Below are positions 36,363-49,131 of a DNA stretch of 64,000 nt, one piece after another. A program made the position numbers and the translations under genes. The stretch spans positions 124,001 through 188,000 of the forward strand of contig JAFEDT010000003.1 of NCBI GenBank assembly GCA_018241445.1, given 5' to 3'. Origin of the DNA: Pseudomonadota bacterium (GTDB taxonomy: Bacteria; Pseudomonadota; Gammaproteobacteria; Steroidobacterales; Steroidobacteraceae). The notes under the pieces are model-generated. The model was not told where the DNA came from, did no database searches, and worked only from the letters and a program-made list of their open reading frames with translations. Positions within the stretch are counted from its first letter, which is position 1. Each line of letters starts with the position of its first letter.

Positions 36363-36984
36363 CGGCGGCGGGCGCGCGGCGCGCCCGATACAGGCGATAG
36401 CCGAGCAGCAGCCCCAGGATCAGGCAGTACAGCAGCGGCTCGCGGATGTCGCGTTTCACCTGCCACCAGTAGTGCCACACTCCCAGCACCGCGATCAGGT
36501 AGACCAGGCGGTGCAGGCGCTGCCAGCGGCTTCCCAGGCGTCGCATCATGGCGTTGGTGGAGGTGACGGCCAGTGGCAGCAGGGCGAGCAGGGCGGTGAA
36601 GCCGATGGTGATGTAGGGCCGCTTCACGATGTCGGCCCCCACCTGGCGCAGGTTCAGTTCCAGGTCCAGCACCACGTAGACGCTGAAGTGCAGCAGTGCG
36701 TAGCTGAAGGCGAACAGCCCCAGCATCCGGCGCAGCCGCAACAACTGCGGCCGGCGCAGCAGCTGCCGCAGCGGTGTGACCGCCAGGGTCAGCATGAGGA
36801 AGTTGAGCGCGGTCTTGCCGCACTCGTGTTCCAGCTCCTTGACCGGATCCGGTCCCAGTGAGGCGCCGAACCAGCCGAACAGGCCGCAGGTCATCCACGC
36901 CAGCGGCGCCAGGCTGGCGATGAACACCGCGGGTTTGTAGATGAAGCGGTAGCGTTGCGCCTGATTCAGGTCAGCCAGTTTCAT
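36292..36984 (-). CDS. msrQ: MsrQ, heme membrane subunit of the MsrPQ methionine sulfoxide reductase
   Basis: 230 residues with about six membrane helices of the ferric-reductase-like type. It carries electrons from the quinol pool or flavin to MsrP. Helix marks include GKTALNFLMLTLAVTPLRQL, RRMLGLFAFSYALLHFSVYV with its heme histidine, and LHRLVYLIAVLGVWHYWW. The last ~20 residues are opposite the end of kynA and look like a recent C-terminal extension. The start region is duplicated (36970-37007). It lies directly after msrP. Confidence 0.92.
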   Translation of the reverse strand: MKLADLNQAQRYRFIYKPAVFIASLAPLAWMTCGLFGWFGASLGPDPVKELEHECGKTALNFLMLTLAVTPLRQLLRRPQLLRLRRMLGLFAFSYALLHFSVYVVLDLELNLRQVGADIVKRPYITIGFTALLALLPLAVTSTNAMMRRLGSRWQRLHRLVYLIAVLGVWHYWWQVKRDIREPLLYCLILGLLLGYRLYRARRAPAAVTSTCGSATAQERTSAPALSPGS

Positions 36985-37007
36985 TCGAGTCAGCCAGTCT
37001 CATCCGA
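36970..37007. repeat. 19-base tandem duplication at the msrQ start codon
   Basis: GTCAGCCAGTTTCATTCGA (36970-36988) is followed at once by GTCAGCCAGTCTCATCCGA (36989-37007), two mismatches in 19. The first unit holds the msrQ start codon (minus strand 36984). The second holds a copy of it (37003) that is out of frame by 19 bases and opens a 10-codon mini-frame (MRLADSNETG) ending inside msrQ. It lies right after the msrP stop. Confidence 0.85.
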
Positions 37008-37008
37008 G

Positions 37009-37974
<966 letters not shown>

Positions 37975-38054
37975 GGGCGTGAACCTCCACAGCATCAGAC
38001 CGGCGCGGAGCCGAAAAGATCACAGGCGGCGGCCGGCGCTGTGGCTGGGCTGCG

Positions 38055-38726
38055 TTACCGCCAGGCTTCGCAGTGTACGCCCAGTTGCGCAGCCAGCCGG
38101 CGTGCCCGGCCCGCACCGTTGACCAGGACGCCGCGGTCGGCCAGCCGCAAGTGCGCCAGATCGCTGGCGGAGTTGCCGTAGGCAGCGACGGACAGTCCCG
38201 GGTAGCGCTGCCGCAGACCCTGCAGGCGCCGCGCCTTTTCAAGACCACGGCAGTTGGGCGAGGCCAGGGCGCCCGTGAGTCGGCCGTCATCCCAGCGCAG
38301 CCGGGTGCAGTCGACCTCTGTGAAGCCCAGCGCACGGGCGATGGCGGGCACGTACAGGTCCGGGCTCGCACTCATCAGCGCCAGCACGTCGCCGCGCGCG
38401 GCGTGTCCGGCCAGGGTGTCGCGCGCGGCGGCGAACAGACCGCTGCGCAGCAGTCGCGGCACAAAGCGCGCGGTGTGGGCCTCGATCTGCGCGCCGGTGC
38501 TGCCGCCAAGCGCGCCTGCGATCAGGGCGGCCTTGAGGTCGCCGCGATCGGCGCGGCCCAGCGCGTAGCGGCACAGCGCCGGCGGCAATATTCGCAAAAG
38601 CCGCAGCAGGCGTGCAGGCCGGCGCGCCAGGAAGCGCCCGATGTAGGGCAGCAGAGTGTCGGAGCGCGTGAGCGTGCCGTCCAGGTCGAATACCGCCAGC
38701 CTTCTGGGGTCTACTGACACTTGCAA
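38055..38726 (-). CDS. HAD-IB family phosphatase (SerB-like)
   Basis: 223 residues. HAD motif I is VFDLDGTLTRSDTL (nucleophile and acid/base aspartates), motif II LALMSASPDLYV, and motif III/IV AYGNSASDLAHL. The helical cap lies between ~30 and ~100. Proteins of this group hydrolyse phosphoserine-like or phospholipid head-group phosphates. The substrate cannot be told from sequence. It lies 88 bases after acnA, with a hairpin in between. Confidence 0.85.
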   Translation of the reverse strand: MQVSVDPRRLAVFDLDGTLTRSDTLLPYIGRFLARRPARLLRLLRILPPALCRYALGRADRGDLKAALIAGALGGSTGAQIEAHTARFVPRLLRSGLFAAARDTLAGHAARGDVLALMSASPDLYVPAIARALGFTEVDCTRLRWDDGRLTGALASPNCRGLEKARRLQGLRQRYPGLSVAAYGNSASDLAHLRLADRGVLVNGAGRARRLAAQLGVHCEAWR

Positions 38727-38768
38727 TTGCCCTGTGGCCGGCCTTGTTCTTGGGCTTCGGCATCCGTG

Positions 38769-38794
38769 GCGGGTTCGCTTTCCAGCGAACCCGC
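38769..38794. repeat. Perfect 11-base hairpin between acnA and the HAD gene
   Basis: GCGGGTTCGCT (38769-38779) and AGCGAACCCGC (38784-38794) enclose a TTCC loop. It sits 20 bases past the acnA stop. It could terminate or stabilise the acnA transcript, but the minus strand shows no T-run after it. A REP-like element is another option. Confidence 0.55.
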
Positions 38795-38814
38795 TTGACG
38801 CCGGCGCGCAGCGC

Positions 38815-41543
<2,729 letters not shown>

Positions 41544-41547
<4 letters not shown>

Positions 41548-42716
41548 GCGTGTCTCCGCTGTGAGCCCCCCATTATATCGGGCACGCGTGGCGCCTGCTG
41601 CATTGCGGAGGCGACCGAGTCGATCACCCCGCCGCCAAGACAGCGCTCGCCCTCATAGGCCACGGCATACTGTCCCGGCGTGACGGCGCGCTGCGGGGCA
41701 TCGAAGAACACCCGCAGCGTGCCGTCGGCCATCACGCGTGCCTGCGCCGGCTGGTCGTCCTGGCGGTAACGCACCCGCACGGTGCAGCGGAACTCGCGCG
41801 TGCAGACCGGGACCAGCCAGTGCCAGTCCACGGCGTGCAGCTCACTCGAGTACAGCAGCGGATGCTCGTGCCCCTGCACCACGATCAGCGCGTTGCGCCT
41901 GGCGTCCTTGGCGGCCACGTACCAGGGCTGCTGCGCGTGTCCGGCGCGGCCACCGATATGCAGGCCGCCGCGCTGGCCCAGGGTGTAGAAGGCGAGCCCC
42001 CCGTGGGTGCCGAGGATCTCCCCTTCCGGCGACTCGATCGGGCCGGGTTCGCCAGGCAGGAAGCGGGAGAGGAATGCGCGGAAGGGCCGTTCCCCGATGA
42101 AGCAGATCCCGGTGCTGTCAGGCTTGTCGAACACCGGCAGGCCGGCGCGCCGCGCCCGTTCGCGCACTTCGTCCTTGTGCAGCTCGCCCAGCGGCATCAG
42201 CGTGGCCGCCAGTTCGCCGGGAGCGACCGCGTGCAGGAAGTAGCTTTGGTCCTTGGCGCCATCGCGCGCCTTGTACAGTCCGACGCCGGTCGTGATCGCG
42301 GCGGCCGGCGCAGGCTGGCCGTGCTCCAGTGGGATGAGGCGCGCGTAGTGGCCGGTGGCGAAGCGCCCGGCGCCAAGGCGGCGGGCCCACTGCAGCGCAA
42401 CGCCGAACTTGATCTCGCGATTGCACAACACGTCGGGATTGGGCGTGCGGCCGGCGCGCAGTTGCGCCAGGAAGTGCTCGAAGACCTGGCTGCGGTACTG
42501 CGGGGCGAAGTTGGCGCGGTGCAGCGGGATGGACAGCTCCCGCGCTACGGTGCGTGCGTCCTGGAAGTCCTGGGCGGCGCTGCAGTAGGCGTCGGTGTCG
42601 TCCCAGTTGGTCATGAACAGGCCCTGGACTTCCCAGCCGGCCTCGCGCAGCAGCAGCGCCGCGACCGCGGAGTCCACGCCCCCGGAGAGGCCGACGATGA
42701 CCCGTCCGCGGCTCAC
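41544..42716 (-). CDS. mnmA: tRNA-specific 2-thiouridylase MnmA
   Basis: 390 residues. The PP-loop ATP site is [12 protein letters not shown] (SGGVDS 11-16). The catalytic cysteines are C98 ([14 protein letters not shown]) and C205 ([11 protein letters not shown]). The KDQSYFL and [13 protein letters not shown] stretches belong to the central and beta-barrel domains. It installs the 2-thio group at U34 of tRNA-Lys, -Glu and -Gln. It is closely coupled to acnA downstream. In E. coli and Pseudomonas the order is mnmA-hflD-purB. Here purB lies upstream and no hflD is found. Confidence 0.95.
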
Positions 42717-42856
42717 GGCTGTCGCCGGGTGCGGTGAGGCTGCACGGCCGGGCGCCGGCGCGCCGCGCGCGGGGGTCGGGGGAGGTTGCGGCCTGGGGGC
42801 ATGCGGCGATTGTAGCGCCGCGGGGAAGGGGGTCGGGCCGGGAATGGCCCGGCCGA

Positions 42857-43492
42857 TCAGCTGCGGCGCGAGGAGCGCAGTCCGTGATCGACCTCGTTGG
42901 CGTTCCAGATCAGGTCGAATTCACGCAGGCGGGGGCGCACCTCGGCCGGGTTGTTGGTGTCGGCCACCCCGTCCCAGCTGTCGGCCCGCCTGCGGTACAC
43001 GATCGCCCGGTCGTCGGCGATCAGGCAGGCGCCGATGATCGCTGACGTGGGGTTACCGGCGTGGCGGATGTCTATGCAGCTCGACAGCCGCCGCCCCATG
43101 GCGAAGAAGCGGTTGCTGTCGCGCATCACCCCGGGTGACTGGCCCAGCAGCACCCGCACCTTCGCGAAGCTGCGTGTCAGGACGAAGTTCTTGATGATCT
43201 CGAGGAAGGCTGTCTGGTCGTAGAGGTCCGGCTCCAGGTCCGGCGTATAGATGGAGATGAAGCGTTGTGCGCTCGCCGCCACCTGGTTGACCGCCAGGCG
43301 CACCTCGGCGAGCGAGTTCAGTACCGTGAGCGTGGTGGAACCGGCTTGTCCGGCAGCTGTGCGATCCGTCGCCGGCTCAGGGCCGTAGCGGCCGCTGGCG
43401 ATGAGCGCCCAGGCGCTGTTCGGATCGAGTTCCCCGGTGCTGTTCAACGTGATCGCCCCACACCTGCCGTCCGCAGGGTTCCTCGGCGCCAT
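42857..43492 (-). CDS. DUF7931-like protein (phospholipase-D-like fold)
   Basis: 211 residues from ATG 43492; GTG 43621 is a longer alternative without family support. The core reads RFISIYTPDLEPDLYDQTAFLEII, then RSFAKVRVLLGQSP, RLSSCIDIRH, ACLIADDRAIVYRRRADSWDG and a C-terminal FDLIWNANEVD. This resembles the DUF7931 domain often fused to GNAT acetyltransferases in pseudomonads; here it stands alone. It recalls a PLD-like half without the HKD catalytic motif. Function unknown. It sits between purB and mnmA. The 180 bases up to purB show a GC-rich hairpin (GGGGGCG-TC-CGCCCC) and no gene. Confidence 0.6.
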   Translation of the reverse strand: MAPRNPADGRCGAITLNSTGELDPNSAWALIASGRYGPEPATDRTAAGQAGSTTLTVLNSLAEVRLAVNQVAASAQRFISIYTPDLEPDLYDQTAFLEIIKNFVLTRSFAKVRVLLGQSPGVMRDSNRFFAMGRRLSSCIDIRHAGNPTSAIIGACLIADDRAIVYRRRADSWDGVADTNNPAEVRPRLREFDLIWNANEVDHGLRSSRRS

Positions 43493-43672
43493 CTTATGGA
43501 GAACGGGGGCGTCCGCCCCGTCGAACCAGTCACGCTTTCGGGGCCGCGGCACGATCCGGGCGGCCGGAAAGTGCGACCAGTTCGCAGTTTTCCCCGTCCG
43601 GTGGGCCGCCGGGAGGGCCACAGCCCAACGCCACGGGGTGGCCGCGGTTTCCCTGGCCGGGCCCGAAAGGCT

Positions 43673-45055
43673 CTAGACGCTCTTTGCCAGGGTCTCGGCC
43701 AGCCCGGTGTAGCTGGCCGGTGTGAGGGACTTCAGTCGCGCGCGCTGCGGTGCCGGCAGCGGCAGGCTGTCGATGAATGCCGCCAGCATGGCGGCATCCA
43801 CGGCGCGGCCGCGGGTGAAGTCCTTCAGGCGCTCATAGCCGCCGGGGACTCCGGCGGCCCGCAGGGCCGTCTGCACCGCCTCGCCCAGCACTTCCCAGGC
43901 GCCATCGAGGTCAGCCGCCATGCGCTGCGGGTCGGCCTCGATGCGCTGCAGGCCGCGCCCGAGCCCATTCCATGCGATCAGCGAATGGGCCAGTGCCACC
44001 CCGAGGTTGCGCAGTACGGTGGAGTCGGTGAGATCGCGCTGCCAGCGCGACAGTGGCAGCTTGTCGGCGAAGTGGCGCAGCAGCGCATTGGCGACGCCGC
44101 AGTTGCCTTCGGCATTCTCGAAGTCGATCGGATTGACCTTGTGCGGCATGGTGGAGGATCCCACCTCACCGGCGATCGTGCGCTGGCGCAGGTAGCCGAG
44201 TGATATGTAGCCCCAGAAGTCGCGCGCCAGGTCGATGACGATGACGTTGATGGCCGCCAGCGCGTCGCAGTATTCGCCGATCCAGTCATGCGGCTCGATC
44301 TGCGTGGTGAAGGCGTTGTACTGCAGCCCGAGCGAGGTCACAAAGTCGCGTGAGACCTGCGGCCAGTCGACCTGCGGCAGGGCGGCGGCGTGGGCGTTGA
44401 AGTTGCCGACTGCGCCATTGAACTTGCCGAGGATCTCCACCGACTGCCAGCGGCGCTGTGCGCGCGACAGCCGTTGAGCGAAGTTGGCGCATTCCTTGCC
44501 GAAGGTGGTGGGACTGGCGTACTGCCCGTGGGTGCGCGCCGGCATGGCGCTGGCGGCATAGCGGTGCGCGAGTTGCCGCAGCGCCTCGATGCGCTGCTGC
44601 AGCGGCGCCGCCAGGACATCGCGCCCGGCTGCCAGCAGCCGCGCGTAGGAGACATTGTTGATGTCCTCCGAGGTGCAGCCGAAGTGCACCAGTTCCAGGG
44701 CCGCGGGTGTGGCGCCAGCGGCGGCGAGCTGTTCGCGCACGTAGTACTCCACCGCCTTGACGTCATGGTTGATGCGCGCTTCGATCGACTTGACGGCCGA
44801 CGCGGCCTGCGCCGGCGGCGCGGCGGCAAGTGCCCGTGCGCGCTGCCGCACCGCCTCGGGCAGCTGCGCCTGCGGCAGCGCAGGCAAGGCCGTGCCCAGG
44901 TGCAGCAGCCACTGCGCCTCCACGCGGATGCGCTCGCGGATCAACCCGCCCTCGGAAAACAGCTCGCGCAGCGGCGCGGTGGCGGCGCGGTAGCGGCCAT
45001 CGACCGGCGCCAGCGCATCGACCGCGGGCAGGGAATCGGCGGGGCTGGACATCAT
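43673..45055 (-). CDS. purB: Adenylosuccinate lyase
   Basis: 460 residues, close to E. coli PurB (456). Fumarase/aspartase-superfamily signature: GSSTMPHKVNPIDFENAEGN. Also present are LVHFGCTSEDINNVSYARLL, MPARTHGQYASPTTFGKE (catalytic His) and the N-terminal LAPVDGRYRAATAPLRELFSE. It acts twice in purine synthesis, forming AICAR and AMP with release of fumarate. Start at ATG 45055 or the adjacent ATG. It diverges from fumC, which uses fumarate, across a 58-base gap. Confidence 0.96.
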   Translation of the reverse strand: MMSSPADSLPAVDALAPVDGRYRAATAPLRELFSEGGLIRERIRVEAQWLLHLGTALPALPQAQLPEAVRQRARALAAAPPAQAASAVKSIEARINHDVKAVEYYVREQLAAAGATPAALELVHFGCTSEDINNVSYARLLAAGRDVLAAPLQQRIEALRQLAHRYAASAMPARTHGQYASPTTFGKECANFAQRLSRAQRRWQSVEILGKFNGAVGNFNAHAAALPQVDWPQVSRDFVTSLGLQYNAFTTQIEPHDWIGEYCDALAAINVIVIDLARDFWGYISLGYLRQRTIAGEVGSSTMPHKVNPIDFENAEGNCGVANALLRHFADKLPLSRWQRDLTDSTVLRNLGVALAHSLIAWNGLGRGLQRIEADPQRMAADLDGAWEVLGEAVQTALRAAGVPGGYERLKDFTRGRAVDAAMLAAFIDSLPLPAPQRARLKSLTPASYTGLAETLAKSV

Positions 45056-45113
45056 GGGAACTCTTGGAAATGCTAGGATTTACCATCATATCCCATACGC
45101 ACGGAGCAATTGC

Positions 45114-46514
45114 ATGACCGAGGCCTTCCGGACCGAGCACGACAGCATGGGCGAACTCAAAGTCCCGGCCGACGCCCTGTGGGGGGCGCAGACGCAGCGC
45201 GCGGTCCAGAACTTTCCGATCAGCGGCCAGCCGATGCCGGCGGCGTTTGTGGCGGCGCTGGCGCTGGTGAAACAGGCGGCGGCGCGCGCCAACAGCGAAC
45301 TCGGCCTGCTCGATCCGCGCATCGCGGCGGCGGTGGACGCGGCCGCGGCGCAGGTGGCTGCGGGGCGCCACGACGCGCAGTTTCCCATCGACGTTTTCCA
45401 GACCGGCTCCGGCACCAGCACCAACATGAATGCCAACGAGGTGATTGCCGCGCTGGCCAGCCGTCAGCTGGGCGCGGCGGTGCATCCCAACGACCACGTC
45501 AACATGAGCCAGAGCAGCAACGACTGCATCCCGACCGCGATTCACGTCAGCGCGGCGCTCGCGGTGCAGCGTGAGCTGGAGCCGGCGCTGGCGCACCTGG
45601 CGCAGACACTGCAGACACGCGAGAAGCAGCTGGACGGCATCGTCAAGACCGGGCGCACGCACCTGATGGATGCCATGCCGGTGACGCTCGGGCAGGAATT
45701 GTCGGGCTGGCGCACCCAGATCGAGAACGGTATCGCGCGCCTGAAGTCGGTGGAACCGCGCCTGCTGGCGCTGGCGCAGGGCGGCACCGCGGTGGGCACC
45801 GGCATCAATGCACCGGAGCAGTTCGGGCGCCGTTTCGCGGCGCAGCTCGCCGGGCTGACCGGCGTCGCGTTCGTGCCGGCGCGCAATTACTTCGAGGCGC
45901 TGTCAGCCCAGGACACGGCGGTGGAACTGTCAGGGCAGTTGAAGGTCATCGCAGTCAGCCTGATGAAGATTGCCAACGACCTGCGCTGGATGAACAGCGG
46001 GCCGCTGGCCGGCCTGGGAGAGATCGCGCTGCCCGCGCTGCAGCCCGGCAGCAGCATCATGCCCGGCAAGGTCAACCCCGTGATCCCGGAGGCCACGGCG
46101 ATGGTGGCGGCGCAGGTCATCGGCAACGACGCCACCATCACGGTGGCCGGACAGTCGGGCAACTTCCAGCTCAACGTGATGTTGCCGGTGATCGCCCTCA
46201 ACCTGTTGCACAGCGTCCACCTGCTGGCGCGGGTTGCGCGGCTGCTGGCCGACAGCGCCATCCGCGGCTTCAGCGTGAACGAGCCGCGCCTCAAGGAGGC
46301 ACTGGACCGCAACCCCATCCTGGTGACCGCCCTGAACCCGGTCATCGGCTACGAGAAGGGCGCGGCGATCGCCAAGAAGGCCTACGCGCAGGGCAAGCCC
46401 ATCCGCGAGGTGGCGGCGAAGGAGACCGACCTGTCGCCGCAGCGCCTGGCGACCCTGCTCGATCCCGCGGAGCTGGCCAGGGGCGGCATCAAGGGAGGCA
46501 GCGGCGGCGGATGA
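45114..46514 (+). CDS. fumC: Class II fumarate hydratase FumC
   Basis: 466 residues from ATG 45114 (MTEAFRTEHDSMGELKVP), preceded by ACGGAGC. Signature GSSIMPGKVNPVIPEA, plus FQTGSGTSTNMNANEVIA, MSQSSNDCIPTAIH and KTGRTHLMDAMPVTLGQE. It is an iron-independent enzyme interconverting fumarate and malate, useful when Fe-S fumarases fail under oxidative stress. The C-terminus ends in a Gly/Ser-rich tail. It begins a rightward run with nudL-like and mazG. Confidence 0.95.
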   Translation: MTEAFRTEHDSMGELKVPADALWGAQTQRAVQNFPISGQPMPAAFVAALALVKQAAARANSELGLLDPRIAAAVDAAAAQVAAGRHDAQFPIDVFQTGSGTSTNMNANEVIAALASRQLGAAVHPNDHVNMSQSSNDCIPTAIHVSAALAVQRELEPALAHLAQTLQTREKQLDGIVKTGRTHLMDAMPVTLGQELSGWRTQIENGIARLKSVEPRLLALAQGGTAVGTGINAPEQFGRRFAAQLAGLTGVAFVPARNYFEALSAQDTAVELSGQLKVIAVSLMKIANDLRWMNSGPLAGLGEIALPALQPGSSIMPGKVNPVIPEATAMVAAQVIGNDATITVAGQSGNFQLNVMLPVIALNLLHSVHLLARVARLLADSAIRGFSVNEPRLKEALDRNPILVTALNPVIGYEKGAAIAKKAYAQGKPIREVAAKETDLSPQRLATLLDPAELARGGIKGGSGGG

Positions 46515-46528
46515 CCCGCCGCTGACGC

Positions 46529-47239
46529 ATGAGTCGCCAGCACGACAGCCCCGCGCCACCGGCGGCGGCGGCCGCCGCGGACGGCGCGGGTAACCCGCCC
46601 GCGTCCGTCGAGTGGCTGCAGCGCGTGCGCGAGCGCCTCGCCGGCACCGCACCGCGACACCAGCCGCAGGACTGGGTCGTGCCCGGAATATCCGGCGCTG
46701 ACAGCGCGGAGCTGCGGCGCTTTCTGCCACGCGATCCGGTGCCGGCCGCGGTGCTGGTGCCGCTGGTTCAGCGGCCCCAGCCGACGCTGCTGCTGACCGA
46801 GCGCGACACCCGCCTGCGCCAGCACGCCGGGCAGATCAGCTTTCCCGGCGGGCGCATCGAGGTCAGTGACGGGCAGCCGCAGGCGGCAGCGCTGCGCGAG
46901 GCGCAGGAGGAAATCGGGCTCGATCCCTCTTTCGTCACGGTCGTGGGCTACCTGCCGGACCACGTGGTGGTGACGGGTTATCGCGTGACGCCGGTGGTGG
47001 CGCTGGTGCGGCCGGGCTTCGAGCTGCGCCTGGATGCGCGTGAGGTAGCCGATACCTTCGAGGTGCCACTGAGTTACCTGTTCGATCCTGTCAACCAGCG
47101 GGTACAGCGGCGACGCTCGGGGTTCACCGGGCGGGAGGGCGAGTTCCGCGACATTCCCTGGCAGGGTCGCACCATATGGGGCGCGACCGCCGGGATGATC
47201 CTGAGCCTGCAGCGCATACTGCTCGCGCCGCAACCGTGA
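46529..47239 (+). CDS. Nudix hydrolase, CoA pyrophosphatase (NudL-like)
   Basis: 236 residues. LLTERDTRLRQHAGQISFPG precedes the Nudix box (about 107-131, GGRIEVS then ALREAQEEIGL), and this pre-box sequence is the mark of CoA-diphosphatases. It hydrolyses coenzyme A to 4'-phosphopantetheine and 3',5'-ADP. The first ~25 residues are an Ala/Pro-rich disordered lead. Its stop overlaps the mazG GTG start. Confidence 0.87.
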   Translation: MSRQHDSPAPPAAAAAADGAGNPPASVEWLQRVRERLAGTAPRHQPQDWVVPGISGADSAELRRFLPRDPVPAAVLVPLVQRPQPTLLLTERDTRLRQHAGQISFPGGRIEVSDGQPQAAALREAQEEIGLDPSFVTVVGYLPDHVVVTGYRVTPVVALVRPGFELRLDAREVADTFEVPLSYLFDPVNQRVQRRRSGFTGREGEFRDIPWQGRTIWGATAGMILSLQRILLAPQP

Positions 47240-48048
47240 ACCAGGCGGGCGAGCAACTGCAGCGGCTGCTGGCGGTAATGGCGCGGCTGCGCGATCCGCT
47301 CCACGGTTGCCCGTGGGACCTCGAGCAGACCTTCGCCAGCATCGTTCCCTACACCATCGAGGAGGCCTACGAGGTCGCCGACGCGGTCGCACAGGGCTCC
47401 CCCGCTGCACTGCGCGATGAACTCGGCGACCTGTTGTTCCAGGTGGTGTTCCAGGCACGCCTGGCGCAGGAGCGCGGCTGGTTCGACTTCGCCGCGGTCA
47501 TTGGCGCCATCCACGACAAGCTGGTGCGCCGGCACCCGCATGTATTCGCCGGCGTCGCGCTTGCCCGCGAAGAACTGGCGCGCAGCTGGGAGGCGCACAA
47601 GGCGCGTGAGCGCGCCGCCGCCGACGGGGAGGCGCAGGCAGGTGCGCTGAGCGGCGTGCCGCGCTCACTGCCGGCGCTGCTGCGGGCCACGAAGCTCAGT
47701 GGCCGGGCGGCACGGGTGGGTTTCGACTGGACTCTTGCCGCGCAGGTGCGCGCCAAGGTGCTGGAGGAACTCGGCGAGGTGGATGCCGCGGTGCTTGCCG
47801 CCGGCGACGGCACGGGCAGTGACGATGCGGTGAGCGAGGAACTGGGCGACCTGCTGTTTGCTGTAGTCAACTGGTGCCGCCACCTCGCGGTCGAGCCCGA
47901 GGGCGCGCTGCGCGCCGCCAACGACAAATTTGAGCGGCGCTTCGCGCGCATGGAAAGCCTGGCGCGCGACCGCGGTGAGGTGCTGGCGCAGCTCTCGCCG
48001 CAGGCCTGGGATACGCTGTGGAACGAGGCGAAACTGAACGGCGGCTGA
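47236..48048 (+). CDS. mazG: Nucleoside triphosphate pyrophosphohydrolase MazG
   Basis: 270 residues from the GTG overlapping the previous stop. Two MazG domains: the first with CPWDLEQTFASIVPYTIEEAYE and ELGDLLFQVVFQARLAQE, the second with LEELGEVDAAVL and EELGDLLFAVVNWCRHL. The EExxE...ExxD acidic motifs bind Mg2+. It cleans up aberrant or excess NTPs to NMP plus pyrophosphate. With the Nudix gene it makes a nucleotide-housekeeping pair. Confidence 0.94.
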   Translation: MNQAGEQLQRLLAVMARLRDPLHGCPWDLEQTFASIVPYTIEEAYEVADAVAQGSPAALRDELGDLLFQVVFQARLAQERGWFDFAAVIGAIHDKLVRRHPHVFAGVALAREELARSWEAHKARERAAADGEAQAGALSGVPRSLPALLRATKLSGRAARVGFDWTLAAQVRAKVLEELGEVDAAVLAAGDGTGSDDAVSEELGDLLFAVVNWCRHLAVEPEGALRAANDKFERRFARMESLARDRGEVLAQLSPQAWDTLWNEAKLNGG

Positions 48049-48110
48049 AGTTGTAACAGTGTGAATTTGCCAGTCGCGGCACGCGGGGCGATCGGTTAAT
48101 CTTGGCGCCA

Positions 48111-48377
48111 ATGTCGCGGCGTTTTACTTCATTGTTGGCTCGTTCGCGCCTGCTGCTGGTGCTGCTCGGCGCCGTGTTGCTGCCGCTGTCGGCGGCGGCC
48201 GCGGGACTGTCGATGGACCAGGCGGTCAAAGCGGCGGAGCAGCGCTACCACGCACGCGTGGTCAAGGCGGAGCCGCAGAACGACGGCGGCCGCACGGTCT
48301 ACGTCCTGCGGCTGCTCAACGAGTCCGGCAAGGTCTGGACCGTGCGCGTCGACGCCGCCAGCGGCGCGATGCAATAG
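48111..48377 (+). CDS. Small exported PepSY-domain protein
   Basis: 88 residues from ATG 48111; a TTG at 48102 would add three. An N-terminal signal peptide (~1-27, LLLVLLGAVLLPLSAAAAG) is followed by one PepSY domain (LSMDQAVKAAEQRYHARVVKAEPQ, then WTVRVDAASGAMQ). PepSY modules are common beside PhoPQ-like systems and may bind or inhibit envelope proteins. The 62-base gap before it holds GTTGTAACAGTGTGAA, possibly part of the control site. The response regulator starts 12 bases on. Confidence 0.8.
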   Translation: MSRRFTSLLARSRLLLVLLGAVLLPLSAAAAGLSMDQAVKAAEQRYHARVVKAEPQNDGGRTVYVLRLLNESGKVWTVRVDAASGAMQ

Positions 48378-48389
48378 CGGGCGCAAGCC

Positions 48390-49079
48390 ATGCGGGTGCT
48401 GGTGGTGGAGGACGAGGCCGCGCTGCGCGACGCACTGCGGACGCGGCTCATCGACAGCGGGTTCACCGTGGACCTGGCCGCCGACGGCGAGGAAGGATTG
48501 TTCGCCGGGAGCGAATACCCGCTCGACGTTGCGATCGTGGATCTCGGCTTGCCGAAGCTGCCCGGCCTGGAACTGATCCGCCGCCTGCGGGCCGCGGGCA
48601 AGACCTATCCGATCCTGGTGCTGACGGCCCGTGACAACTGGCAGGACAAGGTCCAGGGGCTGCAGGCGGGCGCCGACGACTACGTGGCCAAGCCCTTCCA
48701 CTTCGAGGAGGTGCTGGCGCGCCTGCAGGCGCTGCTGCGCCGCGCCGGCGGCTGGGCCAGCGCGGAACTGCGTTGCGGGCCGGTGCTGCTGGACACGCGC
48801 GCCCAGACGCTGCATGTCGACGGCGTACCGGTCGAGCTGACCACGTTTGAATACCGCATCCTCGAGCACCTGATCCTGCGCGCCGGCGAGGTGGTCTCCA
48901 AGACGGAACTGACGGAGCGCCTGTACGACCAGGACTACGAGCGCGACAGCAATGTCATCGAGGTGCTGGTGGGGCGCCTGCGCCGCAAGCTCGATCCGCA
49001 GGAGCGGCTGCGGCCGATCGAGACGCTGCGCGGCCGGGGCTATCGCTTCGCGCTGGCGCGTGACACCACAACACCTTGA
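48390..49079 (+). CDS. OmpR/PhoP-family response regulator
   Basis: 229 residues. The receiver domain has the acidic pair in VVEDE, the phospho-acceptor D51 (IVDLGLP), T79 (LTARD) and K101 (AKPF). The C-terminal winged-helix domain is of OmpR type (LTTFEYRILEHLILRAGEVV, then VEVLVGRLRRKLDP-like VIEVLVGRLRRKL and GRGYRF). It most resembles PhoP/QseB regulators. The downstream histidine kinase should phosphorylate it. Signal unknown; PhoP relatives sense Mg2+, acid or antimicrobial peptides. Confidence 0.9.
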   Translation: MRVLVVEDEAALRDALRTRLIDSGFTVDLAADGEEGLFAGSEYPLDVAIVDLGLPKLPGLELIRRLRAAGKTYPILVLTARDNWQDKVQGLQAGADDYVAKPFHFEEVLARLQALLRRAGGWASAELRCGPVLLDTRAQTLHVDGVPVELTTFEYRILEHLILRAGEVVSKTELTERLYDQDYERDSNVIEVLVGRLRRKLDPQERLRPIETLRGRGYRFALARDTTTP

Positions 49080-49131
49080 TCGGGTGTAGCGCGGACACGG
49101 GAAACATCAGTCGCGCAGCATCGAGCCCGCA

